A stretch of DNA of 64,000 nucleotides, taken from positions 5,711,629 through 5,775,628 of the forward strand of contig NC_033632.1 of NCBI RefSeq assembly GCF_001540865.1, given 5' to 3'. The translations under genes and the position numbers were made by a program. Shown here piece after piece: positions 1-12,037 of the stretch. This DNA is from Ananas comosus (Eukaryota; Streptophyta; Magnoliopsida; Poales; Bromeliaceae). Within the stretch, counting starts at the first letter, position 1. Each line of letters begins with the position of its first letter. The notes below the pieces were generated by a model. The model saw nothing but the letters and a program-made list of their open reading frames with translations. It was not told where the DNA came from and searched no databases.

Positions 1-227
1 AAACCACGCCCTCGCTCGAACTCCTCGCGATGCTACGACTGCAACCGTATCCTCGAACGGCTCCGCGGTGCGACGTCGACGTCGAATCCGAGCTCCGCGG
101 CTACTCCCCTGAGCTCCACCTCGTGTGGCTCTCTACTTCACATTAAAGAGATAAAGAAAATTTTAATTAGAGCACCCTCAAGCTGAGAAGTGGATAGGCA
201 TGCATGCATGGGGGTACGTGGCAGCAT

Positions 228-261
<34 letters not shown>

Positions 262-269
262 ATACTACA
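1..269 (-). repeat. 3' LTR (partial) of the gypsy chromovirus
   Basis: This stretch aligns by eye with the start of the 5' LTR at about 9420-9679: a shared GC-rich block, the string GCTACTCCCCTGAG, a (TA)n tract and the terminal GGATACTACA. On the - strand the LTR starts TGTAGTATCC, right after a purine tract. Only about 270 of some 1950 bases are in the window. The two copies differ mainly by many single-base indels. Confidence 0.88.
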
Positions 270-280
270 TGCTCCCCCAC
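270..280 (-). other. Polypurine tract of the gypsy element
   Basis: On the - strand this reads GTGGGGGAGCA and directly abuts the LTR start TGTAGTATCC. This is where plus-strand DNA synthesis is primed in LTR retrotransposons. Its position between the end of the coding region and the 3' LTR fixes the polarity of the element. Confidence 0.8.
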
Positions 281-316
281 TACAAAAAGTTTCGTCCTCG
301 AAACTTAGCACATACC

Positions 317-577
317 TCAACTCGAAGAATCAAACAAGTCTGGGTAAGACTCCCTCATCACTATCTCAGGCTCCCAAGTCGCCTCCCGCTCCTCGTGATT
401 GTTCCACTGCACTTTCACATACGGAATGATCCAGTTGCGCAACTCTTTCGTCTTTCGAGCAAGAATCCGCACCGGTCGCTCCTCGTATCTCAGATCCTCG
501 CCAATCTCTAGTGGAGTGAAGTCGATCACGTGAGAAGGATCGAAAATATATTTCCTCAACGCCGAGACGTGGAACAC
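317..577 (-). pseudogene. Integrase C-terminal chromodomain-like tail (gypsy pol end)
   Basis: Open reading of 86 codons on the - strand, starting MFHVSALRKY and including VKVQWNNHEEREATWEPE, the pattern that ends plant chromovirus integrases and resembles a chromodomain, which is thought to guide integration to heterochromatin. It stops 47 bases before the 3' LTR side. It should continue from the integrase fragment at 592-775 but a stop and frame change lie between them (578-610), so it is part of a broken pol gene, not a free gene. Confidence 0.85.
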
Positions 578-591
578 ATCATGAATCCCAG

Positions 592-775
592 CTAGTCGGG
601 GGGTAGAGCAATCCGGTAAGCAACTGGTCCAACTCGCTCCAATACCTCAAAAGGGCCAACAAAATGTGGACTGAGCTTTCCACGCACTGCAAATCGGCGA
701 ATCCCTCTGGACGGCGAGACTTTAAGAAAAATATGATCTCCAACCTGGAACTTCAAGTCTCGTCTCCTAGTATCA
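592..775 (-). pseudogene. Integrase C-terminal fragment, downstream of the solo-LTR insertion
   Basis: The - strand frame reads from TRRRDLKFQVGDHIFLKVSP to VLERVGPVAYRIALPPD, the GPY/F-type module of gypsy integrases, which contacts DNA near the C terminus. The codons for Tyr-Ala just upstream are interrupted by a solo LTR (781-3056). The other half of integrase resumes at 3062. An open frame can be followed rightwards into the LTR, but that part is not pol. Confidence 0.85.
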
Positions 776-945
776 GCGTATGTGAGATCCCTGGTGTTTG
801 ACTGTGGAGGCTTGTCGACAGCTCTGGAGAGTGTCGGGACAAGCCCGAGTCGCGTTGGCGTCAAATAGACGTAAAACGGACTCCGTGCGACGCGAGGGCA
901 GCTTATCGCGAAGAAATCTGCAAAACAGCAGATTTTTCTGCTTGC

Positions 946-1103
946 TGTACCGGTACAAGATGATGCTGTACCGGTACAACCAGCGCGGGGAATGCTTGCT
1001 GTACCGGTACAAGGGTTTTCTGTACCGGTACAAACTACGCGCACAGATTTAGCTGCTCTCGGGTTGGCTCTTGTACCGGTACAAGAGCCCGTGTACCGGT
1101 ACA
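946..1103 (+). promoter_or_regulatory. Six-copy TGTACCGGTACA palindrome cluster in the solo LTR U3
   Basis: Six perfect copies of the 12 bp palindrome start at 946, 967, 1000, 1021, 1072 and 1092. The cluster ends 65 bases before a TATA-like TATATATAG at 1168-1176. Intervals vary (20-51 bases) and spacers are not conserved, so this is a dispersed motif array rather than a simple tandem repeat. A role as an upstream promoter element is inferred from position only. Confidence 0.7.
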
Positions 1104-1167
1104 AGAGGGTAGGTAGAGGGCTAATTGAGTAATTTTCCCTCCCTCGTTTGTATCACCCTCACTCCCC

Positions 1168-1176
1168 TATATATAG
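1168..1176 (+). promoter_or_regulatory. TATA box of the solo LTR
   Basis: TATATATAG, preceded by CACTCCCC and followed within about 20 bases by GAGAGAGAGAG purine repeats. Position in the first quarter of the LTR, after the palindrome cluster, fits the U3/R boundary of a plant LTR. Confidence 0.55.
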
Positions 1177-3061
1177 TTTCGTGTAGGGAGAGAGAGAGAG
1201 GCTTCTTGCTGCAATTCTCCATCTCTCTCACTCTCCCATTCGGTTGTAGGCAAGGAAGGAGCTCGGGTGGAGTTTCGTCGCCGACGTGGTGCCGCGGAGC
1301 CGTTCGGGCGCACGTTTCGTCGTCGTGGTGCAGTGAGGAGCTCGGGCGAGCGTGGATATCCGTCGTCCTCAATGTGGCGCCGACTCTTGAGGCTCTAGCG
1401 AGGTAAATCCTCCGTGGAATTTCTGCGCATACTTCGAGTATCATCAAATTAGAGCTTAAGTGCTGTTTTCGCAGAATTTCACCGTCGACTGTTTGTATTT
1501 TGGCTCGTTCTCGACGTAGGAGCATCGGATTGCGACGAGACTTGGCTCGTTGGATTCAGGACTGCGAGAGGAATCCACGAAGCCTTTACTTGCGAATTTT
1601 GGTGAAGGTTAGCTTGGTCGAAATCCTTCTCTTCTCTGCTGCTGTGAATTTTGGACTGAATTGAGAAATTTTGGTGTTTTTGTTTGGAGTTAGCTCGATT
1701 TCGAGACTCGGGCGTTTTTGGTCGACCCAGCAGGAGGCGCCACAGCTGTGAGAGTGTACCGCTGCCAGGGGATTAGCATTTTAGGTGGGTTACATCGGTT
1801 CGACTCCTAAGTTCATAATCGTCGACATGTATAGATCTCTATTTTGGTAATCTAGTTTGGCTCAAATTCTTGAATGATTCTAGATTGGTAAAATCTGAAT
1901 TCTCGAGCATGTTTTATAATTTAAATAGATTATACATGTTGGACTTGGAAATTGAATTAGGAGAAAACCTGCGATTTGGACCTGTCACTGTTACTACCTG
2001 ATTTAGCTCCAGGAGCCGTTAGAAAATTGTACTGTCGCAGTTTCTTCGAGACGAGTACTCCAGGTAGTTTAGAATGTATTTACACTCGTGCTGGTTCGCC
2101 GAGTGGATTTTTACAGGGTCGTTCAGGTCGTTTCGGACTGTTGGGTGCCGTCAGAGTTGACGGTGGACCCGTATCGCCTTTTTGGCGTCAGATTGTGCCG
2201 AGGGCACGTTACCTGTTGGTTGTTAGACCAGTTTGAGTCGATTACTTGACTTTGGCTAGTTGGAGCCTGATTGAGCTCGACAGAGATACGCTGCATACTC
2301 GGTTGGGTAGCGCCCACGAGTGCCACTCCGGAGTCAGGCTTGTGCTTTTGCGTTGGTGTCGCTCATGCCAGTTGGACTTGCTCTCCACGGACCAGTTAGT
2401 GTGGATAGAGCCTGATAGTCGCAACGGGGCAGGGACGGGTGTATTCACAGTCCCGGGGACGGGTATGCTTACAGTCCCGATTGGATTGGGTCAGATTTGA
2501 CATTTCCTACAGTTGGTTAGTGTAGAGCATGATAGTGTAGTGGATGATAGCGGTAGAGTATGCTTCCTGCTTTCCTTCTATCCTTGCTCCCTTCTGTAGA
2601 CTTAGTGGGTGACCGATGTTGTTTTGGGCGGTACCCACTGAGGACTACTTGTTTTTACAGTAGTTCTCACGCCCAGTTGTTACCTATGTTTTGCAGAGCC
2701 ACAGGTTCCGGCTGCTGCACCGTCTGCGGACCAGGATCGAGGCAAGGGCGTCGCGAGTTAGAGCCCTACCCGACGTGCTGAGCTAGAGGTGCCCTACTGC
2801 AGGTAGATGTTTTGTTTCGAGTTTATGTACATAGTTGACTTAACTCGCCAGTGCGAGTAGCTCTGTATTTTGGATCTGATCTATGTATATGAAACTCTGT
2901 TTTATTTAGCTTCAGTTTTCTCTAGCAGCTCTCTACTACTGTTTGTAGTAGTGTTTGATTTACAGGTACAGCTAACGCTTCGTATACAGGGGAAATTCCT
3001 TTGTATACGGCGGATTTGTCGGCGTGCCCGGGGAAAGTGTAATCCGGGGCGTGACAGCATA

Positions 3062-3901
3062 ACTCCTCTGGCGGCTCTGGGTTGTCAAAAGGTGTCGTCG
3101 AACAACTCTCATCTTTTCCTCAGCCTCTAGCAAAATCTCAGGCCCTAGTGTCTTCCTTTCACCCACATCACTCCAACACAAAGGGGATCGACATCTGCGT
3201 CCATACAACGCCTCAAACGGAGCCATCTGAATGCTCGCTTGATAGCTGTTATTGTACGCAAACTCAGCTAGTCTCAAATATCGATACCACCCTCCTCCAA
3301 AGTCTAGGACGCACGCTCTCAGCATGTCCTCTAGAGTCTGAATGGTCCGCTCTGACTGACCATCCGTCTGTGGGTGAAACGCCGTGCTGGGCTGCAGCTG
3401 TGTACCCAAGGCTGTCTGCAAACTCCTCCAAAAATGTGATACAAACCTCGGATCTCTATCAGATACGATCGAAATCGGCACGCCATGCAGCCTAACAATC
3501 TCATCCAGATATAGCTAAGCGAGAGTCTCTCTGGACCAGGTGGTCTGAACCGGTAAGAAGTGAGCAGACTTGGTCAGTCTGTCTACTATCACCCAAATCA
3601 CATCAAAGCCACCCTGTGCTCTAGGTAATCCCACGACGAAATCCATCGTAATCTGCTCCCACTTCCACTCGGGCACTGGCACACTCTGAAGCTTGCCAGC
3701 AGACACAAGATGCTCGGCCTTCACCTGTTGGCAAGTCAAACACTGAGCCACAAATCTGCCAATGTCTCTCTTCACTCCATTCCACCAAAACTGTGCCTTT
3801 AAATCCTTATACATTTGGTTCCCCCAGGATGAACCGTATAAGGTGAACAATGAGCCTCTCTCAAAATAGCCTCTCGGATCTCTTAATCCATAGGCACACA
3901 C
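3062..3901 (-). pseudogene. Integrase zinc-binding and catalytic core region (gypsy pol)
   Basis: Two open blocks. 3515-3901 shows CLTCQQVKAEH (second half of the HHCC zinc-binding domain) and then the core start with ITMDFVVGLPR, whose D is the first catalytic acidic residue. 3062-3481 continues with [10 protein letters not shown] (second catalytic D) and [20 protein letters not shown], whose E is the third. The blocks are in one frame but separated by a stop codon about 3513-3515, apparently from a Gln codon. The right end (3901-3916) has a further frame break to the RNase H part. Integrase normally joins LTR ends to host DNA; this copy is interrupted by stops and by the solo LTR. Confidence 0.9.
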
Positions 3902-3915
3902 AGCCGGTCCCTGTA

Positions 3916-6720
3916 CTATAGTACTCCCGAACTGTCCACAGCAAAACCCTCAGCCTGCCCCCTGTCTAACTGCTCTCGAATTCCCAACAGGTACGGATCT
4001 CCACTCTGTTTCTCCCGGATCCTATCCAACAGAGTGGACTGCAAAACCAGAGATATCAGCCTCGCCGTAGACCCAGGGGGGACTACCTGGAGTCCCAGCC
4101 GCTGTAGCTCCTCGAGTAGGGGTCTCTGCTCAGTAATCCTCAAACTTAGGCTCTGCACTGACTTCCTGCTCAACGCATCTGCCACAACATTCGCCCTGCC
4201 GGGATGATACTGAATACTAATATCATAGTCCTTCAGTAACTCCAACCACCGACGCTGCCTCAGGTTCAGCTCCCTCTGTGTGAACAGATACTTAAGACTT
4301 TTATGATCGGTAAAGACCTCGCAGTGCTCGCCGTACAAGTAATGCCGCCAGAGCTTCAAAGCAAAAACCACCGCGACAAGCTCCAAGTCATGCGTAGGGT
4401 AATTCTTCTCATAATCCTTTAACTGCCGTGAAGCATAAGCAATCACCCTACCATGCTGCATCAGCACACAACCCAGTCCGTTGTGCGATGTATCACTATA
4501 GATCACAAATCCTTCCCCCATCACAGGAAAGGCAAGGATAGGAGCTGTCATCAGTTTCTGTCTCAACTCGTCGAAGCTCCTCTGGCAGCCCTCACTCCAA
4601 ACAAACCGAATCCCCTTCCGAGTCAACCTGGTAAGGGGTGTGGAAAGCTTCGCAAAGCCTTCCAAAAACCGACGATAATATCCTGCTAGTCCCAGGAAGC
4701 TCCGTACCTCAGTCACCGTCGTCGGTCTAGGCCAATCTCGAATCGCCTCAATCTTCTTCGGGTCCACTGCTACGCCCTTAGCTGAAATCACGTGACCCAA
4801 GAAAGCAACCTCCCGAAGCCAGAACTCGCACTTTTTCAACTTGGCATACAGCTTCTTCTCTCGCAGAAGCTGCAGCACAATCCTCAAGTGCTCTTCATGC
4901 TCAGCATCACTCCGGGAGTAAATCAGGATATCGTCGATGAAGACTACCACAAACCTGTCCAAGAACGGCTTGAACACTCTGTTCATCAAATCCATGAATG
5001 CGGCAGGGGCATTCGTCAATCCAAAAGGCATCACCGTGAACTCATAATGCCCGTACCGAGTCCGAAAAGCCGTCTTGGGAACATCCTCGGCCCTCACCCT
5101 CAGCTGGTGGTAACCTGACTGGAGATCAATCTTCGAGAAAACATAAAATCCCTGCAGCTGATCAAACAAATCATCAATGCGCGGCAAGGGATACTTATTC
5201 TTGATGGTCACTTTATTCAGCTCTCGATAATCCACACACAGCCTAAGTGAACCATCCTTCTTCTTCACAAACAACACCGGCGCTCCCCAAGGCGAAACAC
5301 TGGGTCTCACAAACCCTCTATCCATCAAATCCTGAAGCTGTGCCTTTAGCTCTCTCAGCTCTGCCGGCGCCATCCGATAAGGTACCTTCGAGATTGGTGC
5401 AGTTCCAGGAACTACATCAATCACAAACTCAATCTCCCTCTCCGGCGGCAACGTCGTCAACTCAGGGGGAAACACATCCGGAAACTCGCGGACTACTGGG
5501 ATGTCCTCGAGTCCCGGCGCCGCCGTAGGTACCTCCACAACTGTCGCTAGGAAAGCGATACACCCACTGCTCAGCATCTGTCGAGCCCTCGCCGAAGATA
5601 TCCAGGTGGCAAACAGCGTGCTCCTGCAGCCTCTGAAAGTAAACTCCTCCTGGCCTGGCTCGCGGAACGTCACCGTCCTCGCTCCACAGTCGATCGTAGC
5701 ATAGTACCGCGCCAGCCAATCCATACCGAGCACTACGTCGAAGTCCTGCAGCTGCCCTAACACCAACAGGTCTGCGGGCATGATCCAAGAGTCTAACTGC
5801 ACCGGACAGGACCAACAACACTCTGTAACCTGCAAGACATGGTCGGGGATCTGCACCTCTCGTGCCTGAGACAACGCTCCTAACTCTAGACCATGCAACA
5901 ATGCAAATGCTCGGCTAACAAAGGAATGCGATGCACCGGTATCAAAAAGAGTGCGAACTCTAATGCCAGAAATCAAAGTGATACCTGCCACCACTCGGTC
6001 GGCTGCTGAAGAGTCCTCCACCTGAGCTGCATAGACCCTGCCACTCGGAGCCTGCTGTCGCCGCTCACTCGACCGCGGCACAGACGATCTGTCCTCCTGG
6101 CGGTAGCTCGGTGCTGCTCCGTAAGACTGCTGTGGTGCTGGTGGTGCCGAAGCTGATGACGGTGCTGGAGATGCTGCTCGGGGACAAGCTGCCCTCATGT
6201 GTCCCGGCTGACCACATCCGTAGCACCTGCCCTCTCTCTGCTCGCACTGCCGAGGCCAGTGTGGTCCCCCGCAGATCACACACTGTGGCGTCCTCTGAGT
6301 CTGCCCCTGCTGACGGGATCCCCTGGAACGCTGACGCCCCGAAGACCCACGACCCTGAGAACGTGATCGTGGAGGTCTCGGCGGACGTCTGCTGCTCGAC
6401 TGCCCTCCGTCATCTGGAAAGGGGCGCTTCCTGTCCTGACCCTGCCCCACGGCCTGAGTCCTCTCCTGCAGCGACACCTCACCTCTCTCCACCCATAGGG
6501 CCTGCTCTATGGACGCATCCAGGGTCCTCGACCTCTGCGCCCGCACTAACCTGAAGATGTCCGGTCTCAGCCCCTGCTCGAACATGTACACCCTGTGCGC
6601 CTCGTCTCTGGCGACAAATGCCACACAGTTCAGGAGTCGAGTAAACTCCCGAATGTACTCCTGTACTGGGCGATCCCCCTGCTGAAGTCTCCTCAAATCC
6701 TCCTCGAGCTTCTGCTTCAC
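3916..6720 (-). pseudogene. Gypsy gag C-terminus, protease, reverse transcriptase and RNase H polyprotein part
   Basis: A 934-codon open frame on the - strand. In order: gag matrix/capsid end (about residues 1-100), a basic RS-rich stretch, the CCHC knuckle [14 protein letters not shown] (about 165-178), protease with [12 protein letters not shown] (about 258), reverse transcriptase (about 440-640) with [18 protein letters not shown], the FIDD catalytic motif and FLGHVIS, then RNase H (about 740-860) with [19 protein letters not shown] and TDHKSLKYL. This is the gypsy order. It lacks its natural start: a frameshift and a stop (about 6720-6795) separate it from the gag N-terminus, and the listed Met is only the first one in the open frame. 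Most active-site residues look intact, so the copy is not very old. Confidence 0.95.
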
Positions 6721-6791
6721 ACTGTGGGAAAAAACATGCCAAACAGCATTCCACAGAACTCATCCCAACTCAGCTGCGCCGCCACCAGCCC

Positions 6792-7436
6792 CTAGTCTCG
6801 CCTCGCTCTCCGCCACCAGTCATGAGCATCACCTGCTAAATAGTGTACTCCCAGAGGTACCTGCTCCCCCTCCGGAATGAACAGATCCTCAAATAGCTTC
6901 TCCATCGCACTGACCCATCCCTCAACAACCCAGGCCTCAGTGCATCTGCCATCGTAAATCGGTGGATCAAAACGACGAAAACGAGCCAACCTCTCCGTCC
7001 ACCGCTCCTGCTCGGCCTCTGTCAACTGTATGGGCCCCCTAGAAGGCGCAACTGGCGTTGTAGGAAGCTCCGCTGGTGGAGGCATAGCTGCGGCTAGTGC
7101 TGACGCTGGAGTAGTCGGTGGCGGAACAGTCTGCTCTGGTACTCTCGGTGCAGCACTCGGTGTCTGAGCCACCCTCTCACACAATCTCTGCAACAACTCC
7201 CCCTGCTACCTCGTCACCTCAGTCAGGGCAGCTAACTGTGCACTCATATCAGGGGATGCGCTAGCCTCAGGTCGCGCACTCGGCTCCACAACAGGGGGTG
7301 TACTCGCCTCCAGTCTGTCACCCTGCTCCTGCCGAGTACCCTGCTCCATTTGCTCAGGTCTCTCAGAAGGTCCTGCATGATCCCGCGCCAACTGGGCACG
7401 CTCCCGCAACGATGGTCGACCTCGGCGACGATACAT
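6792..7436 (-). pseudogene. Gypsy gag N-terminal region
   Basis: Starts with MYRRRGRPSLRER at 7436, followed by a Pro/Ala/Glu-rich linker, then the gag capsid-like part with RFRRFDPPIYDG and LAGDAHDWWRRARRD. A stop at about 7203-7205 divides it, a TAG ends the second part at 6792, and a frameshift near 6720-6730 separates it from the gag-pol frame. Gag forms the virus-like particle that packages element RNA. The leader between the primer binding site and this start (7437-7713) has no coding signal. Confidence 0.85.
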
Positions 7437-7713
7437 AGCTGAAAGGAACAGATCAGGGTCAGTTGAAACACAAACACTCTTGACCCAATCAACAAAAGTC
7501 TGGAAGGCGGTCCCTGTTTCCCTCCAAAACTATGTCGTCTGCAGCCAACATAATTTCTCAGGCCAAAACAGGTACTCCTTCAATCACTCACTCCACTCTA
7601 GGAAGAGTTAAAATAACTAATCATTGACTTTCGCAATAAATTACGCCTCTCGCGTCTTGCTTTCCTAAGGTTTGCCAACTTAGGGTTTCTAGGTCCCAAC
7701 GACCTATAGCAAA

Positions 7714-7725
7714 GCTCTGATACCA
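7714..7725 (-). other. Primer binding site (initiator Met-tRNA type)
   Basis: The - strand reads TGGTATCAGAGC, the usual complement of the plant initiator Met-tRNA 3' end, a few bases downstream of the LTR end ...GGGGCGTGATA. It confirms that the 5' LTR is on the right and that the element is on the - strand. Confidence 0.9.
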
Positions 7726-7733
7726 ACTTAATC

Positions 7734-9638
7734 TATCACGCCCCGGATTACACGTTCCCCGGGCACGCCGACAAATCCGCCGTATACAAAGAAATTTCCC
7801 CTGTATACGAAGCGACAGCTGTACCTGTAAACCGTACAATACTACAAACAGTAGTATAGAGCTGCTAGAGTAAACAGAAGCTAAACAAACGGAGTTCCAT
7901 ATACATAGTCCAATAACCAAAAATACGAGCTACTGCTCTGTCATGAGCTGAGTTAAACGTATACTTCATGTAGTATGCACTCAAAACCAAAACATTACCT
8001 GCAGTAGGGGACCTTGCTGGCACGTCTGGGTAGGGCTTAATCGAGACGCCTTTGCTTCGATCCTGATCTCCGCCACGCTCGCAAGGCACGCTGCGACGTG
8101 CTCTGCCAAAAACAGGGTATATCAACATGGGCGTTGGAGAACTTAATGTAAAAAAAAGGTTTCCTCAGTGGGTGCGCGTCAACATATCGGTACACCCTAG
8201 TCTACAGAAGTGAGAAAGATAGTAGTAAATGCAGGAATATATATTACGCTATGAATCACTGACACTTATATGCTCTACACTAACAATGTAGGAAATGTAA
8301 ATCTGACCCATCATCGGGATGTAAAACCTACCCGTCCTGGGCTGTGATACACGTCCTGACCAGTTGCGACTATCAGGTACATCCACATTAACTGGATCCG
8401 TGGAGAGCAATGTCCAACCGGCTTTCATTGTAGCGACACCAACTGCGAAGCAACAAGCCGGTTCTCCGGAGTGGCACTCGTGGGCCGTACCAGCGAGTAT
8501 TGCGCGTATCTTGTCGAGCTCAATCAGAGCTATGAAAGCCAAAGGTCAAGTAAACGACATAAACTAGTCTTAACAACAGTTAAGTGCCCTCGAGCACAAT
8601 TGTTCGCAAAAAGGCGTCCGGGTCCCGTATCTCGTGAAGGCCAACATCGAAAACAGCCCAAACGATGTCTTGTAAAATCACTCGGCGGTACGACGAGCGT
8701 AAAAAAATGTGTTCTAAAGTACTTAGAGTACTCGTCTCTAGAATATGCGACAGTATTAATTTTATAACGGTTATTAGAGCAAATCAGGCGTTTAAAAGGT
8801 GACAAGTCCAAAACGCAGGTTTTCTCTAATTCAGATTCAAAGTCACACATGTTAAGCTATCAATTTTTTTTATCACGATGCTCCAAATCAGATATGTGCT
8901 ATCTGCCATATGATCAATGAATTTGAGCTAGAATAGACTATACTAAATTGAATTTTGTCACATGTCGACATTAGACTTAGAGTCAAAACCAATGACCCAC
9001 CTTGATCGCTAACCCGGCAGCGAGAGGTCACCAAAAATCCCCATAAATCAACTGGAAAAACAGCGTGTCCAGCTCTAAGTTCGTAATCGCCTGTCACGAC
9101 ATCGCAACGAAGAACTCCAACTTAATTATGTCGAAAACGCAGCAGAGGGAAAATATTTCGACCAGCTATCTTCAAGAATCCAGCAAATAGTGGCGTTCAG
9201 TGAATTCCTCTCGAAGTTCTGATCCACGAACAGAGTCCCGTCGAAATCGACGTTCATACGCCGGGAGTACGAGACGAAAACACTGACTGATCGAGCTGAA
9301 ATCAGCACGCCGAGCTCAACCGACCTGGTTAGTAAATCCAAGTTGAGGAAGTTAGGTACCACCTCGCAGCGGAATCCATTCGCCAGTGCGACGTCAGGAG
9401 GCGGCGAAATACCAAGCCTTTGCCTGGAACCTCCTGTGATGCTTACGACTGCACCGTATCCAATTCGAACGGCTTTGCGGTTACAGACGTCGACGGTCGA
9501 ATCAGTCCGCGGCTACTCCCCTGAGTCACCTCGTGTGGTTCTACTTACATTTAAAAGATAAGAAAATTTTATTAGAGCACCTCAGCTGAGAGTGGATAGG
9601 ATGCAGCATGGGGGTGGGGGTACGTTACGCAGCATCCA

Positions 9639-9669
<31 letters not shown>

Positions 9670-9679
9670 GGATACTACA
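7734..9679 (-). repeat. 5' LTR of the gypsy chromovirus
   Basis: On the - strand it starts TGTAGTATCC (at 9679), contains a (TA)n tract at 9641-9664, and ends ...GGGGCGTGATA at 7734, nine bases before the primer binding site. The terminal CA has become TA, a likely deamination. Length is about 1946 bases. The first 260 bases match 1-269. The last ~170 bases match the end of the solo LTR at 2880-3056 in opposite orientation. No gene is seen within it. Confidence 0.9.
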
Positions 9680-11512
9680 AAAACAAAATAATTGTCTATA
9701 TATCTCTAAAAGTTTCGAAAATATCTCATTTATCTATACTTTTTTTCTCTTTCCAATATACCTCTCATATATTCCAATGTTATTTCAAAATATTCCTATA
9801 TTGTCACCCGTTAAGTTAACTTGGGTTAAATATGAGTTAAATATCTATCAGAATTAAAATAAATCAAAATGTCTTTTTTGACTTTAACTTAAGAGCAAAT
9901 AAAAAATATTGGTAATGGTAAAAGGATATATTTAAAAATACAAAAATTAAAATATCTTTTGTGCCCTAGCTTATGGGTAAATAAGAAAAATCGGTGATGA
10001 TAGAAGGCTATATTGGAAAGGATAAAATAGTAATTATATAGAAATAACAACTATTGCTAACAGTTTATTAATAAAATTTAAAGGCATATTTGAAATAGGT
10101 TGGAATGTTAAAAAGCATTTTCAATATTAGTCTTCTAAGATATATAAATAAATTAGAAAGTCGAAAACTTTTCAAGAATATATAAGTAATTGTCCCGGAA
10201 AAAAAAACTCTCCGTTATACATTAGCTAGATATATCCAAAAGCCGAGTAATGTCGATGGAATGATAAGTCCATGAAGTCAAAATTCAACAATATTTATTT
10301 TTGTGGTAGCAAAATATCTAATGTCACACAAATGGAGCTTTCAATATTAATTTAGTTCAATAGCATAAATATACAAGAAAATAGAACATAAGAAAGTATT
10401 TAATAATTGTATCATTTAGATAACTAATCGTAACTAATGCTCTTAACTAAGCGCTTGAAAATTAGTGTCTAGGGTCTTAAATTCAAAATCTAAGTACTAT
10501 ACATTTCTAGCTAAGCTCGTTTCTTAAAAGGAAAAAAAAAGACAAGTTGGATGGTTTACTATCTTTCTTTCTCTAAAAAAATAAAACAATGAAAAAACCA
10601 CTCAAATAATTAAAAAATTAATTTGATAAAAAATAACCTCGGAATAATTTTAACATGAGTTGTGCTGGAATTTTATTGATAATATTTCGTCCCTTTTGTT
10701 ATTAAGTTTTTAGCCCTTAAATGAAAAATTATAGGATTCGGATGATATTCGTTTCTTATTAGGGTTGAGTGGTCCTCTTAGGGTTGAGTAATCCTCACTG
10801 GATTATAATATTTAATCTAATTGTTAGAAATGATCAAAGAAATTGATCCAAAGATTAAAAATTTGACAGCAAAATAGGGTAAATACTATTGATAGTATTC
10901 TAGCCCAACTCATTTTAACATTTTTTATATATGCATGGTAAAAAGTAAAAAAATCTTTGTTGCGCGCACCGACAAGAAAAGGAAAGGAAATTGAATCCGA
11001 AAACTTTGGAAATAGACGAGACTTAATACAAGTCAAAATTGACATTAATTACTATTTTGAAAACTTGAGTGAAGAAGTATATAGATAGTAGAATTATGAT
11101 TTTGCCCAATCTAGCCATTCTCTTATGGACCGAGTACTAAACTAGCGTCCGTTCCTGATAGCTTGTTATCAAAATTATCAATTCAATTCAAAAATGGCCT
11201 CGAAATCGTCTTCACACATCAAATTTAAGATAATTATTGAATTTTGATAAAAAAAAAAACTCCATTGGAATGGATAGGTAAACCATATATGTGAATATCC
11301 ATCTAATTCACAACCTAAATATAATTTAAAACTAAACAAAAGGAATTTCCTTTTTATTAGAGTTTTCAAAATTGACTGGATTAGCATAATTTTTTATGCG
11401 TGGAAAATTTAAAGAATTGCCGAAATACAAAGTGTTTTTTTTTAAAAATAATTTAGGCTCTATTTGTGAGTACTGAGGAATACATTTAATACTGTAAAAT
11501 TTTTTAATATAA
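9680..11512. other. AT-rich intergenic stretch without a gene
   Basis: No coding sequence is recognised. The sequence is strongly AT-rich with many short poly(A)/poly(T) runs. The part at about 10724-10920 (GGGTTGAGTGG ... ACTATTGATAGTATTCTAGCC) is a partial copy of the foldback family found in VPS34 intron 15 (43544-43772 and 45821-46052). Confidence 0.6.
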
Positions 11513-11521
11513 ATGTATAAA

Positions 11522-11978
11522 GGGCTTTTTTGTTGCATTTAGTAGCAAATATTTTTTTTTACAAATAGCCTCCACAAAATTTATATTTACAAAATCAGCC
11601 ATATCTCTGCCATGTGAGCGTTACGTAAGCGCCATGTTGGGAGAGTAGTTTAACTTGAATACGGTGAATCATTCACCATGTTTAAATACAATGAATAGTT
11701 CACCATGTTTTCCCTTCTACCCTTTCTATTATTATATGGTGGGGTTCCCTACGAGACCTCCAAGGTTGTGGAAGGAACCACCGCGGAGAGAGACTCATAA
11801 GTCGTTAGTGGTTGCGGTTGTTTGTGGTGGCCGTGGTTGTGGCGGTGGGAAGAGGTGGTAGAGGAGGTAGAGTTGGAGTGCATAGGGTGCAGCGATGGTG
11901 AAGGAGTAGGATGCGGTAGCGGTGGTGGAGGAGGCATATAGGAGGAGGAGGAGAAGGGATGCGGCGGATGATGATGAC

Positions 11979-12037
<59 letters not shown>

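Larger units (their letters stand above)
781..3056 (+). mobile_element. Solo LTR of a related gypsy family, inserted in the integrase gene
   Basis: It begins TGTGAGATCC and ends GGGGCGTGACA, the canonical TG...CA form, and is flanked by GCGTA (776-780) and GCATA (3057-3061), a 5 bp target duplication with one CpG-type change. Its last ~200 bases closely match the 3' end of the host element's own LTR (rc of 7734-7900), but the first part differs, so it is a relative in opposite orientation. No internal region is present, so it is the product of LTR-LTR recombination. A TATA-like box and six palindromes lie in its U3 part. Confidence 0.9.
1..9679 (-). mobile_element. Ty3/gypsy chromovirus LTR retrotransposon, decayed, 3' LTR cut by window edge
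   Basis: Reading the - strand from right to left gives 5' LTR (9679-7734), a Met-tRNA primer binding site, gag with a CCHC knuckle, aspartic protease, reverse transcriptase, RNase H, integrase, a chromodomain-like tail, a purine tract and the start of the 3' LTR (269-1). This order, with RNase H before integrase and a chromodomain at the end, defines Ty3/gypsy chromoviruses; the LTR end and primer site resemble the Tekay/Del group (inference). The coding region has several stops and frameshifts and a solo LTR inserted in the integrase, so this copy cannot be autonomous. The left flank lies outside the window, so the target duplication cannot be checked. Confidence 0.93.

Noticed and set aside
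946..1103. CRISPR-like array in the solo LTR
   Set aside because: Repeats are 12 base palindromes with irregular spacers of 9-39 bases inside a plant LTR; no cas genes and the genome is eukaryotic.
3916..6720. Integrated plant pararetrovirus
   Set aside because: The order gag-protease-RT-RNase H-integrase, LTRs, Met-tRNA primer site and chromodomain fit a Ty3/gypsy chromovirus. No movement protein or caulimovirid coat features are seen.
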